This document shows positions 8,926-19,376 of a DNA stretch of 64,000 nt, piece by piece; within the stretch, counting starts at the first letter, position 1; each line of letters opens with the position of its first letter. Under the pieces are notes generated by a model. It did not search any database. It worked only from the letters and a program-made list of their open reading frames with translations, and was not told where the DNA came from. The stretch lies in the NCBI GenBank assembly GCA_021399435.1, contig JAJTUP010000140.1:1-64000 (forward strand), given 5' to 3'. The DNA is from Diaporthe sp. PMI_573 (taxonomy: Eukaryota > Ascomycota > Sordariomycetes > Diaporthales > Diaporthaceae). A program made the translations under genes and the position numbers.

Positions 8926-10062
8926 CTATCCTGCTAGCATATCCCTCCGCCGCCGCTGCTCATGGCCGCGGCGTAACCAGTTCTTGAGACATTCGTTCGC
9001 TTCAATTGTGACAGATCCAAGCCGATTGCGTTCGTCGGTGATTAGGCGTTTGGACTGACTGAAGACACGTTCGCACTCGGCGCTCATAGCTGGGATAGAG
9101 AAAAGATCAAAAGCCATTTGGGTAAGGATCGGATAGGACTTCTCGCGCTCGCGCCACCAAGTCAGCGGCTCTTCGACAAAGGGTTCAACAACGTCTTCAT
9201 CATAGAGGTAGCGCTCAAATTCGTCGACCATTCTGCGCCTCTTTCGCCTGTCGCTATTGCTATCCACATCAACGCTGCGGTCAAGCCTTCTATGTAGTTT
9301 GAAGCGGCCCAGCTCTGGCGTTTGCTGAGGTTGCTCAGTTTGCTGCGGAGGAGAAGCTGGCTCCGTAATGCTGTATTTTGTTGCATACTCGTTGTATAGC
9401 TGGCGGACGTCTGGCTCAACAGTGTCCACCCAGATCTCGTGTGATCGCCACTTATCCTTAAAGTAAAGCAGCTTGAAGCTTGGGACGAGACAAATCGCGG
9501 CACGGTAGTACGGTGTCTTTGCTGTCAAGTCGAAATATTTCATAAGCTTCGCATAGCCAGCATCGAGTCCTGCAACATAGTAGTTAGAATAGGACCTAGG
9601 GTCTGCAGCAACTGCAGCTTTTTCTTCCTGCAGTAAGCCGTCAAGGATGTCCATCATCTCCAACGCCTGCCAAAGAGCGCCGTAGTTGCCGTGTATAGCA
9701 TGGCCTTCCAGCTCGAGGGTAGCGTCTTTAAAGGGCTTTAGCAGAGCGACAAATCTCTGGATTTCCTCCCAATCGCTTCTCTTGAGGAAGTCCTGGCTCA
9801 AATCATAATCTGCGTCCCTCTCCCACTGTGCACAAAACAACTCAATTGCATTCCTAAGCTTAAGCGCGCGCTCAAGCATAGAGAAGGTTGAATTCCACCG
9901 GATCCCGCCATCCTTGATAAGCTGTAGGCTGAAAAGCGACGCAACTTGCAGGCGCGACAAGAGTGGCTGCCGAAGAGCGAGTCCTACCCTGCCGTTTCGT
10001 GCCACTGCTGGCGGAAATCTGCGCAAAATTATGGATGAGGACTTGAGCAACATTATGTTCAA
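8926..10062 (-). pseudogene. hAT transposase, C-terminal two thirds
   Basis: A 378-codon frame. From about residue 48 it matches the hAT core: IKDGGIRWNSTFSMLERALK, AIHGNYGALWQALEMMDIL, KLMKYFDLTAKTPYYRAA and, at the end, the dimerisation domain PILTQMAFDLFSIPAMSAEC, ERVFSQSKRLI and NECLKNWLRRG. The first 47 residues do not fit the family, and the BED finger and first catalytic Asp region are absent, so the element is 5'-truncated and cannot make a complete transposase. The long intact frame suggests fairly recent loss. Confidence 0.85.
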
Positions 10063-10520
10063 GCGTGACAGACGGAACTGTTTGATATGAAGATAATTAA
10101 TGGAGCCTAGGGAGACAAAGTCTCAAGATTGCGGCGTAAACGAATTTTACATGACATTAATGTAGTGCTAAGGCTTTGGAATTGATTGCTTGCAGCGTTG
10201 TGTCTCAAGTCCTGTCGGTTTCCTAGGCTAATAAAATGCACACATAAATAACCATGCAATTGTTCTTCGATGAACGAATGAACATGTGACTTGTCACCTT
10301 CGGGTAAGCCGAGATACACCAGAAAGACTTTCAACCACCTGGATAGGGAGGATAGAGTCGTGCCACCCGCCATCCAACTTCCTAGGTATCTTGATGTGCA
10401 TACCATTCCTGTTTAGTCCCCTTCCTTTGCATCGAGCTACTTTCAATATGTGCCTATAGACTGTGTATAGTGTGAAATTTCACATGCTTTCGTGACCCTC
10501 AGAGCACCCATATGCGGTCA
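10063..10520. other. No recognised gene
   Basis: A 99-codon minus frame (10107-10406) has no family features and no supporting signals. The rest appears non-coding. Confidence 0.4.
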
Positions 10521-10685
10521 CTAAGCAAGCCTGCCGCCTATCTTGCTGATCAAGCCGAACGCAAAGTCAGGAATTTCGTCAATCAGTGACTTCAAGCCGT
10601 CATATTCCCGCGCGTCCTCCACAATGCAGGCGTAGTACAGCGTGACCATGTCTCGAATCTTGTCATCCGGAACACATGTCGCTTA
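10521..10685 (-). pseudogene. Last exon of an unidentified fungal gene
   Basis: The minus frame CVPDDKIRDMVTLYYACIVE, then DAREYDGLKSLIDEIPDFAF, ends GGRLA-stop at 10521. The helical, acidic composition and a possible AG acceptor just before it (CTCTAAG) suggest a terminal exon. It recalls C-terminal parts of fungal BTB/POZ-type proteins, but this is weak. No upstream exon is visible. Confidence 0.35.
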
Positions 10686-11734
10686 GAGAACCAGGAGTGG
10701 CAACAACCTCGATATATACGGCTGCACCTTAGAATAAACATCAAAACCCCTATACCTCCCGGACGGGATACATGATCCAGCCTCCTAAATCACATAAAGC
10801 CTTTTTTTCCTTCCTTTTCATCTTCGACTGCATATCCTCAACCATGACAGCAGCCGCTACCTCATGTCTAATCCCGCTCCTATTAAAGGGTTTGACGTGG
10901 CGCTTGAGGTGGTCTCGGAAGTTGTCACGTCTACCAAAGGTTTGAGGAATCTCGCAGAATTGACAACGCCATGTTTCCGGATTGTCTGAATGAGCCCTAT
11001 AGTTACATATTAGCTTCTGTACGAACAAATAACCGATTCTCGATGTCACCTACTCATTGCAATGCCTTTTCAAGTGCTCCTTCCTTAGGTAGCTTTTCCC
11101 GTTACACTGGGGGTACCCGCATTTGTAAGCGTTCGCAGACGCCTTTAATGCCGCTGGTTTTTCCTTTGGTGGGTTACACTTTCCGGATCTTTGATGGGTC
11201 GACGGCAATAATGCAGACTGAACAGACGCGGACGCCTCTTCAATTGACGATACCTCCGAGTGATTTGTCTCGTCCAAGCAAGGACCCGGATTATTTGAGG
11301 CAACCATGATGCTCATGTCTGCCGGCGTGTTGAGCTCAAGTACAGACGTATCACTTGTGTCAGCCAAGGAGTTATCATTCTCGTTTCTCATTTGTGCAAG
11401 ATTGTCCCCTTCGTGACTTGCTTTTTCAGATGATGTATGTTTTAGAGGCACTGTTGGTTCCGCGGACTGGTTGGCGCCGTCCGGGGGGGTTGAGTAGGCC
11501 GTTGGAGAATTGCAGAAGTCGTCGAAATTGATATCATCGTGCGTAATTAGAGCTGAGCTGTGGTGAGGATCTATGGTCGAGATGATCTGGTCATCGACTG
11601 CTCTGTCAACCAAGGGTGAGGCCGGGTATCTTAATAATGTGGCTTGACTGAACTCGGACTGTGATGAGACTGGATTGAAACTGAAATAATTGAGAGGAGA
11701 GCTTTGTTTGATGCCAAAGCGTTGATTGCTTTGG

Positions 11735-14700
11735 CAAGGGTCGGAACCACTACATCCACTCCACTTTTGGACCAAGTAGAGTGGATGTACGATTTTTTAG
11801 CAATTACGTAGTGGATGTAGCACATATTCGACCGGAGTGGAATGGATGTACACACGTGGATTTATAAGTGGATTTATAAGTGGATTTTTGAGGCTATTCA
11901 CAACCTCGTCGACGCCTATTCAGCCTCACTTTCAGAGGTTGACACTAACTCTTCAGCCTGCTGCTGCTGTGATGAATCGTCAACCTCGCTGGCGCTGTCC
12001 TCGCCCTCCAATAGCCATTTTGACTCAGCAAGCGCCAGCTCGTCGTCGCCTAGAGTCCCACAACCGCCATCCAGCTTACTTTCAAGGTGCGACTTAAGCA
12101 ATGGATCCAGGTCCTTGATAATGCCAGCACGGTACCAAGAGCGTAAAACCTGACAAATGGCGATAATCTCAGCATCTAGGTTTGTACGCAACCCCGAGAC
12201 CATCTTGCCAGCAGCTGAAAAATAACCTCTCACACTCGGCTGACATCGGCTGGATTGTCAGGAAGTCCAAGGCCATCCTGGATAATCGAGGATATCTGCT
12301 TTGCTTAGTGATCCAGTAACCAATTGGATCACGAACGTTGCCGTTGCTGACGTCACGATCTGTCTGCCACGCTTGGTATTCGTTACCAATAATAGCTGCT
12401 GCGGAGGCTGGTGTTGAGCTTGGCAGACGGCTGTTCTTCTCGAAGGGGTTGAAAAACCGAGCTTTTTTTGCTGGAGGCTTGTCGTTGCCTCTGCTGCTGC
12501 TGGTTCTAACCTCGAGATGAGCGTAATCGGACAGCCACACGTCGGCGACCATCTCTTTTGCCTTTTCAACCCAACTAGGCTTATGAGCCCACGTTTCATC
12601 AAACCAGTCCCAACGATAGGCTGGATGGAGCGCCATAGCCGTATAGTAGATGGGCGTCTCGTCCAGCCGCCGATAATATTCATCCAGCTTATCCCAAGCA
12701 AGGTTGATTCCGATGCGGAAGTGCTCTGGATCAGGAAAGTCAGCAGCAAGCTGCTTATATTCTTCCAGTGTGTTAAGCAGCAGCTCATAGCCAAGCACCA
12801 CGTCCCAGATATTGCCATAGGAGCCAGTCCAGCCTTGCTTACGCCTGCGGGTGTGTCCATCACCCTCAAGCGTCTTCACCACGGTCTCAAAAACAGTCAG
12901 AATAGCCTCCAAATGGTAAAGAACCTCCCAGTCTCTGTCCGTTAGCTGATTCTCGTCTCGGAGGATGCGTGGTTTTCTCGCCAACTTGGCTTGTGTCACT
13001 TGGCCAGTCTTTTTAGACCGATTTTCGTCCTCCCATTGCGCCTTATACTTGATTAGTAGGAGTTTGATAGAGGTTTTTAACCGTAGAGCCCTGCAGATCA
13101 TGTAGAGTTGTGACAGCCAACGCGTGTTGTTATTAATAATTAGCTTGAGTGGTTTCTTCAATTGGAGTTTAAGGGTGGTGGCGCGATTAATTTCGTCCTG
13201 TTAGATATATGGAATTAGTATGAGACGAATAGGATTTAGTAAAACCGCTTACCCTCTGGACCTCCTTGAATAAGTAAATCTGCCGATGGCTAATACGCAC
13301 ATCAACTACGATATTGTGTAACTTGCCAACTGGTCCTCTTTTGCGCCATCGAGCGTATTCAGCATCAGATAACGCTTCTGCGCCTGATAATTGCTGCTCG
13401 AACGCGTCGGTGTTTTTGCCAAATAAGAGCGCCTTGGCTGACAAGTTAATTGTGTGGCCAATACAGCGTCCTCGGCGTAGTCGGCCATCGCACCCAAGTT
13501 CAGCACCTATGACCTCCATTGCAGTATCGTTGTTTTCAGCATTGTCGAGCGTGAAATAGCCAATCTTCTCTGGACTCACGCCAAAGGTGTGTAGGACGTC
13601 GAGAACCTCCCCACCGATCGTTGAGCCGAAGTGACGATGAGCCTCTGGAACCCCAATCATGATTTTGCATGGCCGATTCTTCTCATCTCTGAAAAAACAA
13701 GCAATACCGTAGAGGGCAAGCATATTTCGAGACGTCCAGCCATCAAATGAGATATGAAGCGCTCCAGGGGAGTTCCTCAGCACCTCGATAACCCTCTGCT
13801 TGTGGCGGTTATACTCTTGAATGATCTTATATCGGACAGCCCTGGCACTCAAGTTGGCGCATTGGATCGAAACGGAGGGACGCAAATAGTCGAAGATTTC
13901 TCGGAGGATGGGGTTCTCGGCGAAGGAAAATGACTGGTTGCTACTGACGATTAGCTCGACTAGCATACGCTGAAAGTGTTGCTTATCAAAGCGTGAGATG
14001 AAGCTATTCGCGATGTTCTGTTCCGTAGGCTTGTTGACGTCCAGTTTCAAAACAGATGCAATAGTCGGCTGGTTCGATTTCAGTGCGCCTTCGGATTTGA
14101 GCTGTGCTGTGCTCCTTTTCTCTCCCTCTGGTGCTGGTGTTTTGTGCTCACGCCATAGATGATTTGCCGCGTTCTGGAGACCTGAAGAGGTAAAACTCGC
14201 GATAATGGGACGATTTCCGAGGATACAGTACTTGCAAGCCCATTTGCGTAAGCCATGACGTTGAATATCATAGCCAAAGTCCCACAGCCAAGAGCTAGTA
14301 TCACGAGCGCGTTCTGACCAATTCCAGCCTCTGAAATGGCGAAAAAGACGGTCTTCGAGCTGCTGCTGCTGGCCTGGTTGGCCTGGCTGGCTGGCTGACA
14401 TCGTCAAAAAAAAAAGTTTTTGGCAAAAACAAAGCAGGAAATCTGTAGAAAACGCGCTCAATAGGGGTAGTTTCTCGTATAATGTTATAAGATTAGCTGT
14501 AGGGGTGATCGACCTCGGCTAACTTGGGTCCAGGTACCTCGATTTAATAGGCAACTATATACAAAAATAAGTACTATGAACCGTACAGGGTCAGGGAATA
14601 TCCCCCTGTACCTAAATCCACCTAAATCCACTCCATTACATCCACTTTCAGGTCCAAGTGTAGTGGATTATTACGTAATCTGAGGGCCGACAGGTGGATG

Positions 14701-14764
14701 TAATAGAGATGGGCCACTTATTTGTGGTCCACGTGGATTTGCAGTGTAGTGGGTCCGAGCCTTG
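11735..14764 (-). mobile_element. hAT DNA transposon, 3030 bp, with TIRs and 8-bp TSD
   Basis: The 8-bp duplication TGCTTTGG flanks it on both sides (11727-11734 and 14765-14772). Termini are CAAGGGTCGGAACCACTACA on the left and, inverted, CAAGGCTCGGACCCACTACA on the right: 18 of 20 positions match. Subterminal zones carry repeated GTGGAT(TTA) and AAATCCAC motifs (11775-11895 and 14610-14755). It encodes one minus-strand transposase. The exact duplication and clean ends indicate a recent insertion. Confidence 0.95.
11916..14401 (-). CDS. hAT transposase with one frameshift
   Basis: ATG at 14401 (MSASQPGQPGQQQQ; an ATG-less extension to 14461 is also open). Exon 1 to 13253, a 55-bp intron (13198-13252; GTAAGC donor, AACAG acceptor), exon 2 from 13197. 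Order: BED finger (WLWDFGYDIQ, RKWACKYCIL), catalytic core with HISFDGWTSRNMLALYGIAC and FTLDNAENNDTAM, then RGRCIGHTINLSAKAL, NNNTRWLSQLYMI and a C-terminal dimerisation domain (MALDFLTIQPMSAECERLF). At 12218-12222 a run of five A (T on the coding strand) throws the frame. With four the protein would continue FSAAGKMVSGLRTNL to a stop at 11916. As read it ends at 12169 with the last 19 residues out of frame. This could be a real lesion or a homopolymer sequencing error. Confidence 0.9.
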
Positions 14765-14948
14765 TGCTTTGGTATCCGTCCTCCGCGAATGCGCCTAATC
14801 TAGGTGACGGAGGCAGTGTTGACGGTGGCTGGACGGAATGGTCCTGCGCTGAAAATGTATCGTACTCCGGATGGATGAAGAATGTTTGATCTGAGAGATA
14901 CACTGGGTCTGGAAGTGGAATGTCGAAGGGGAAACTTGAGATTTCCAT

Positions 14949-15726
14949 TGAGCTGAGAGGACAAGATCGTTAGCTCTGCACCTCATGACCCGTTGATTAT
15001 TTAGGCTTACTCTTCACCCTGCTAGGTGTGGAAATTGAAGGAAAAGAAGGATGGTCTATAAGAGAAGTTGAGAGATCCTATGTAAAACAGGCTCCATCCT
15101 CAGTAGGCATAGGCTCTGTTGATAAGATGTAGCTCGAAGAGCTACGCATTTCTACGGGTGCCGCTGGCTTACGTAGCCAGACCACACCCTAACCCTGCAG
15201 GCTAGGTTCCACGGGGACAACCGCAGATAACCATCGTGGGGACGTTAAAGTATAATATTCCATGGAACCGCATTAGACTAAATTGTATTTTTGTTCAGGG
15301 TACTTTGGAAGAGATACTGTACGAAACACCCGGAGACATAGTGTTCGTACTTTTGTCTGGTACTTCGCTTTGCTAAATTGGGCTCAGGCTTAAAGAGAGC
15401 AAAGTACATGACCCGCAAGAGCCGTACTTAATCCGCATACCACTCTAAGAGAGTGCATTGATTTTCATGGCTCTATCATATACTTTACAGTACAGTATAC
15501 TGAGGAGAAAACCTTGTAGATTTTTGACCACCGGAGGCCTTTTACTGACAAACACATTCAATTTTCGTTTGACTCGGGACGGAAGAAATACCAACCGCAT
15601 GAGGGTTAGAGCTAGGAACGAGGAAGAACTCAAGCGGATCAAGGATATTGTCGAGGCCAGGAAGGTGCGCCCAAAGTCCAGCGAATTCTTGACCGAACCG
15701 TAAGGCAGCTGACTGTCTCACCTCCT
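14949..15726. other. Upstream of the C2H2 gene and downstream of the APH-like gene
   Basis: No supported gene. The C2H2 promoter should lie at its left end. Short open frames at 15445-15700 on both strands lack signatures. Confidence 0.45.
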
Positions 15727-17034
15727 CTATGGAGCCTGTTGCTTTCCAGACCTGATATGTCCACGGAGGAGCCTCAAGTACGCTTCCATCCACTTGTCGT
15801 TTACAAAACTTTGGTGGCTCCCGTATCGCAGAAGACCCTGGAATACGCTAGCGGCTTCTGACAACATCAGGTTCGCAATCGGTGTGTTCCCCTCGTTGCT
15901 GATTCCTACTCCGGCTTCGGCGATTTCTACCATATCTTTGTATTCCTTGAGCCTTGGCTCTGTCCTCCTGATGCGATTGATTGCGGCTGGTTTGGTCTCA
16001 ACGTGTCCTGGGGGCTCTCGGTCCAGCCCTGTCAAGACTGGATACTGGGCGACGACCTCAATCGGTGCAGCCATGACCCCGTCCAAGTCGATCACGCTGA
16101 CGATTTCAAAATCATCGTTCACGAGAAGGTTGTGGGCTCCAAAGTCGCGATTCACGAGGCTGAAACGACCTCCCATGGAACTGCTGTGGCCGTACAACGA
16201 CATGAGATGTTTGAAGAGAACCGGGATTGCAAACGACCAACTTGCCTGGACATCAGGCGCTGCATTACGTACGCACACTTGGAGAGCGTGGTTCGCAAGA
16301 TCAGCGTAGTAGTCCATTGGAGACGTCCAAGGCCCCTTGCCGGTCTCAATCTCTGGGCCGATGAAGAAATCCGATGTCTGTTCGTCCCGATAGAGGCTTC
16401 CAATCTGGTCGAACGTGAACGACGATAGCGCGACTTGAATGCCGGCCATTTGTTGCCTGAACTTCCGGTCTTGATCCCGTGTGCCAAACAGGCCCGCGTC
16501 ACATTTCTTCGCCTCCCGCAATTCTGTCGCAACCGTTCCGTGGACATAATCCATGAGAATATACTGGGCTCCAACCTCGTTAGTTAGATTGATACTGCAG
16601 GAATGCACTTCCGGAACAGGGATGGAGGTTTTGGCCCTTTTTCAGGTCAGCATAACTCCCCACACATACCCGGACGCGACGTACTTCAAGAACTCCATAC
16701 TAGCTATTTCCACCTTGAGAGTGCTGGCCACATCGAGCACCTCACGATCACCAAATACCGTGTTGAGCTGTGGCAGCCTGACCCTTGCAACCCAACTGAT
16801 CCCGTCGGCAAACACGATGCGGCGGACCATGTTGAAGTGACCGATAGAAAAGTTCTCGCCAAAGTTGCAGGGGATGCCACTGCGAAGGCCCGAAGAAATC
16901 GACGTGAGCGCGTCCCACTTGACAGCCGCAAGGAATTCAGTGGCTCGCTCGTGGAATTCACCGCCCGGCTCGTACGCGTTAGCTCCGATCCAAGAGGCAC
17001 TTCCAAGGAAATCAGCTGGATCTTCAATCGCCAT
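15727..17034 (-). CDS. Aminoglycoside-phosphotransferase-like (APH family) kinase
   Basis: Two exons, 17034-16685 and 16636-15727, split by a 48-bp intron (GTACGT donor, GCTGAC branch site, AAG acceptor) give 419 residues. The joined sequence reads ASMEFLKAKTSIPVPEVHSC, the usual APH-family block. Further motifs are GHFNMVRRIVFADGISWVAR (ATP-site lobe), ILMDYVHGTV (hinge), VNRDFGAHNLLVND (catalytic loop Asp/Asn) and VSVIDLDGVMAAP (metal-binding Asp). The length fits fungal family members. Family proteins phosphorylate small molecules or are of unknown function; no substrate is implied here. ATG 17034 is the first in frame, although the frame stays open to about 17160, so a further 5' exon is possible. 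Confidence 0.85.
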
Positions 17035-17656
17035 GGTCTGCTTCTCTGAAGGTATCTCGGCTGGTTCCGTCGCGTTGAAAGGCTGTTCTTTACCGAGCTC
17101 GTTTAAAAATCGCAAAACACTTCGAGGGTTTGCAGCGAAGCGGCCTTTAAGTATTGCGGTTTACCTCAGCAAGCCCTGGTCTTCTGCCTTGCTGCCAAGG
17201 CGCCCAGTGCGCCTGCAGAAGTATCCAATCAGGGGCACGGCCTAGGAGGACCGACATTCTGCGCTATCCCTGATTTAGAAACCCGGGGTTCCTCCGGTTG
17301 CCGAAGCCTCCGGAGATAACCCGAAATCACCGGACACCCCAAACCTGGCGTAAGAGTCCTTGCAACATAGGGGATAAAGGCCAAACAACGGCTGGCATTG
17401 GAATGGACACGGTAATCTTCTTGAATGAGTGACTGTTTCTGTTGACTACATAGTGGAGACCCTGTGAGTAGACCAAACCCCCCCCGATCGGCAGCAGCAT
17501 TCCCCATGATCCACCTTGACTAATCTCCGACTCCAAACCGACCGCCTGTCTCGTTATACATTGATCCTTCTGCCAATAAACTAGGGTCAGCATGATAGGG
17601 TGTTGGAAGAGCTTTCCCTTACTGTGACTACGCCTTTAGTCAAGGCTGATCAATGC
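17035..17656. other. Gene-free interval between APH gene and microprotein gene
   Basis: Promoter side of the APH-like gene. It includes a GC-rich imperfect palindrome ACCCGGGGTTCCTCCGGTT near 17280 and a C9 run near 17478. I see no gene. Confidence 0.45.
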
Positions 17657-17809
17657 TTAATTCTGGGTTCCACAAGAGCACTTGCTTCCCTTTTTGACCG
17701 TGGCGCTGCAATTCGAGCATTCAACATTGTATGTAAGTTGAAGAAGAGGAGGGCCGATGGTACCGATGGCAGTACCCTCAACGGCTGCGGAACTGGTTGC
17801 CTGAGACAT
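17657..17809 (-). CDS. Cysteine-containing microprotein (50 aa)
   Basis: A 51-codon frame below the usual size cut-off: MSQATSSAAVEGTAIGTIGP, then a C-terminal ECSNCSATVKKGSKCSCGTQN-type tail with four cysteines spaced C-x2-C-x9-C-x-C, stop at 17657. Support comes from a TATA box (TATAAATA) about 95 bp upstream, a pyrimidine-rich leader and an A-rich start context (AACAACATG). The cysteine spacing resembles a minimal zinc ribbon or metal-binding tail; this is inference. There is no signal peptide or membrane segment, so a cytosolic or nuclear protein is likely. I do not recognise a family. Confidence 0.6.
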   Translation of the reverse strand: MSQATSSAAVEGTAIGTIGPPLLQLTYNVECSNCSATVKKGSKCSCGTQN

Positions 17810-17902
17810 GTTGTTTGATAGATAGCGGGTGCAACGGAAGTATTGAGGACGAACAGCAATTCAATGTAGTGAGTGATGTTTGCCGAGCGAAGAGGAAATG
17901 AC

Positions 17903-17912
17903 TTATTTATAT
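17903..17912 (-). promoter_or_regulatory. TATA box of the microprotein gene
   Basis: On the minus strand CATATAAATAAG lies about 95 bp before the ATG at 17809. It is followed by a CT-rich leader, the usual layout of a strong fungal core promoter. Confidence 0.6.
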
Positions 17913-19054
17913 GCGATGCCAGAATACGGCTCTGGGATGAGTTTGCCGCCAGCGTGGAGATGTTTTAAGCTGAGCTCCACGACACGTTATTTGCTGCCTG
18001 TTGCCTAAATCGGACAGCACCAACAAGCCGGTCGCATGCTTGCGGCCAGCCACACCGTATGCTCGCCCGCAGCTGGGAGGCTCTTTGTTCAGACCCTGCT
18101 GATGAAGGCTGCCTAGGCAGCTGATAGCCTACGGGTTCTGGGGCGAAATTTAATCGACCCATGCAGCGCGAACCATCGAGATGATTGGGTAGCCAGCGGT
18201 GGCGAAGTCGCTGGTCGCACTAACCGGCCAACAAACAAGGGATCTAGCCTTGGTGGAGTCGTTCACACACGCAGAGCCTCATGCTTACGGTGCCATTGCA
18301 GTTACGGGTGTTCGTGAGTCATCTTGGCGACCGCAGCTTTGTAGGGACGGCCGGCCGTAGACTGGATGTGTCAAAGGTCGGTGGAGGTCGGCGCTATGTT
18401 GCTTCGCGGACACGTCAGTCTAGGCCGGGCATCCCTGCATAGTTACGGCTGACTCGAACGCCCTGTATTTGTAAGGCATGAGGCTCTGCTTGCGTGAACG
18501 GGTCCAGCGTACTTCACGAACCGTCGTTAGTGAGTCATCCTGGCTAACCCCCGGCGCATGTATGCGTTCGGGAGGCATGTCTCCAGCGCCTATGTTTCGC
18601 GTCGGCCAGCAGAAGCAGGTGGTGACACGCTGTCTATTGACATCTGTTGCCTGGTATCTGCTGCCTAGGGACGGATAACACTAGCAAGTTGGCCGCATGC
18701 CTGCGCTCTGTTACCTGCACTGCATGGACTCAACCATGCGGCAAGTCTCCCAGAGGAAGGCCGGGGCGCTTAAGCCCGTCCTTCCCCGCCGTTCCCTGCC
18801 GCCTGCCTCGTTTCGTCCAACTCGATAAAGCGTTGCATTCGCAAGTCTCGTTCGCTGACGGCACAATATCGTTACGATATCGCTTCTTCGGCGAGATCTC
18901 GCTTCCTTAGAGATATCGCTCCCTCACCAACACCTCGCTTCCTCATAGATATAGCTTGTTCAGCAATAGATCGCTTGTTCAGCGAGAGATCGCTTCCTCG
19001 GGTTAGAGTTTCAGTTACCATAGCGCCTAGAGACCCAAGTAATTAAGGACTTCT
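17913..19054. other. Long non-coding stretch with a degenerate minisatellite
   Basis: No convincing gene in 1.1 kb despite moderate GC. 18855-19005 is a decayed tandem repeat (listed separately). Confidence 0.5.
18855..19005. repeat. Degenerate GATATCGCTTC(N)TC tandem repeat
   Basis: Seven to eight imperfect units of about 18-20 bp around the core GA(G/T)AT(C/A)GCTT, for example TACGATATCGCTTCTTCGG, GAGATATCGCTCCCTCACC and GAGAGATCGCTTCCTCGGG. Confidence 0.65.
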
Positions 19055-19250
19055 GTTAACGCTGCAACACCAAAAAAACGATATCTGATCGACCAGGGTA
19101 CTTGGCGTCCACAACAGTAGTCCATCTTTTTCCTCGAATTGAGTCCACAACGTCCGATTGCAACGGCAACGGGTAACTGTCGGGGACCGTCCATTTGTTG
19201 ACGGCGCAGAGATCACAGACGACTCTGTCCTTGTCTTCACCGTGAACCTT
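19055..19250 (-). pseudogene. LTR-retrotransposon reverse transcriptase fragment
   Basis: The minus strand encodes KDRVVCDLCAVNKWTVPDSY, PLPLQSDVVDSIRGKRWTTV and VDAKYPG, recognisable as the first RT blocks of a Ty3/Gypsy-like element (D-R-x-L-N, YPLP, fingers up to the first catalytic Asp). Both sides are lost. Confidence 0.65.
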
Positions 19251-19376
19251 GTGCCACCCGCGGACGCTTTTTCGTTGACGGGCTCAAAGATTGATTTAAA
19301 TTTATCAAGCTAACTACCTCAAAGATGCAACATGGCTATACTTTCTACTACTACCTGGATCTCTGTTTTCGGCGTC

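Larger units (their letters stand above)
10750..14948 (-). pseudogene. C2H2 zinc-finger transcription-factor-like gene, split by a hAT element
   Basis: Exon 1 starts with ATG at 14948 (MEISSFPFDIPLPDP), reads to the hAT target site at 14765 and resumes at 11734 in the same frame (EDGYQ/SNQRFGIKQ). A 57-bp intron (10997-11053; GTAGGT donor, CTATAG acceptor) leads to the last exon, stop at 10750. The protein has a Ser/Thr/Asn-rich activation-like region, then one finger (YKCGYPQCNGKSYLRKEHLK, RHCNE) and, across the intron, a second (CQFCEIPQTFGRRDNFRDHL, KRH). Paired fingers of this kind occur in fungal DNA-binding regulators; nuclear action is inferred. Without the insertion the frame is open throughout, so the gene was intact until the transposon arrived. 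It is now presumably null unless the element excises. Confidence 0.85.
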
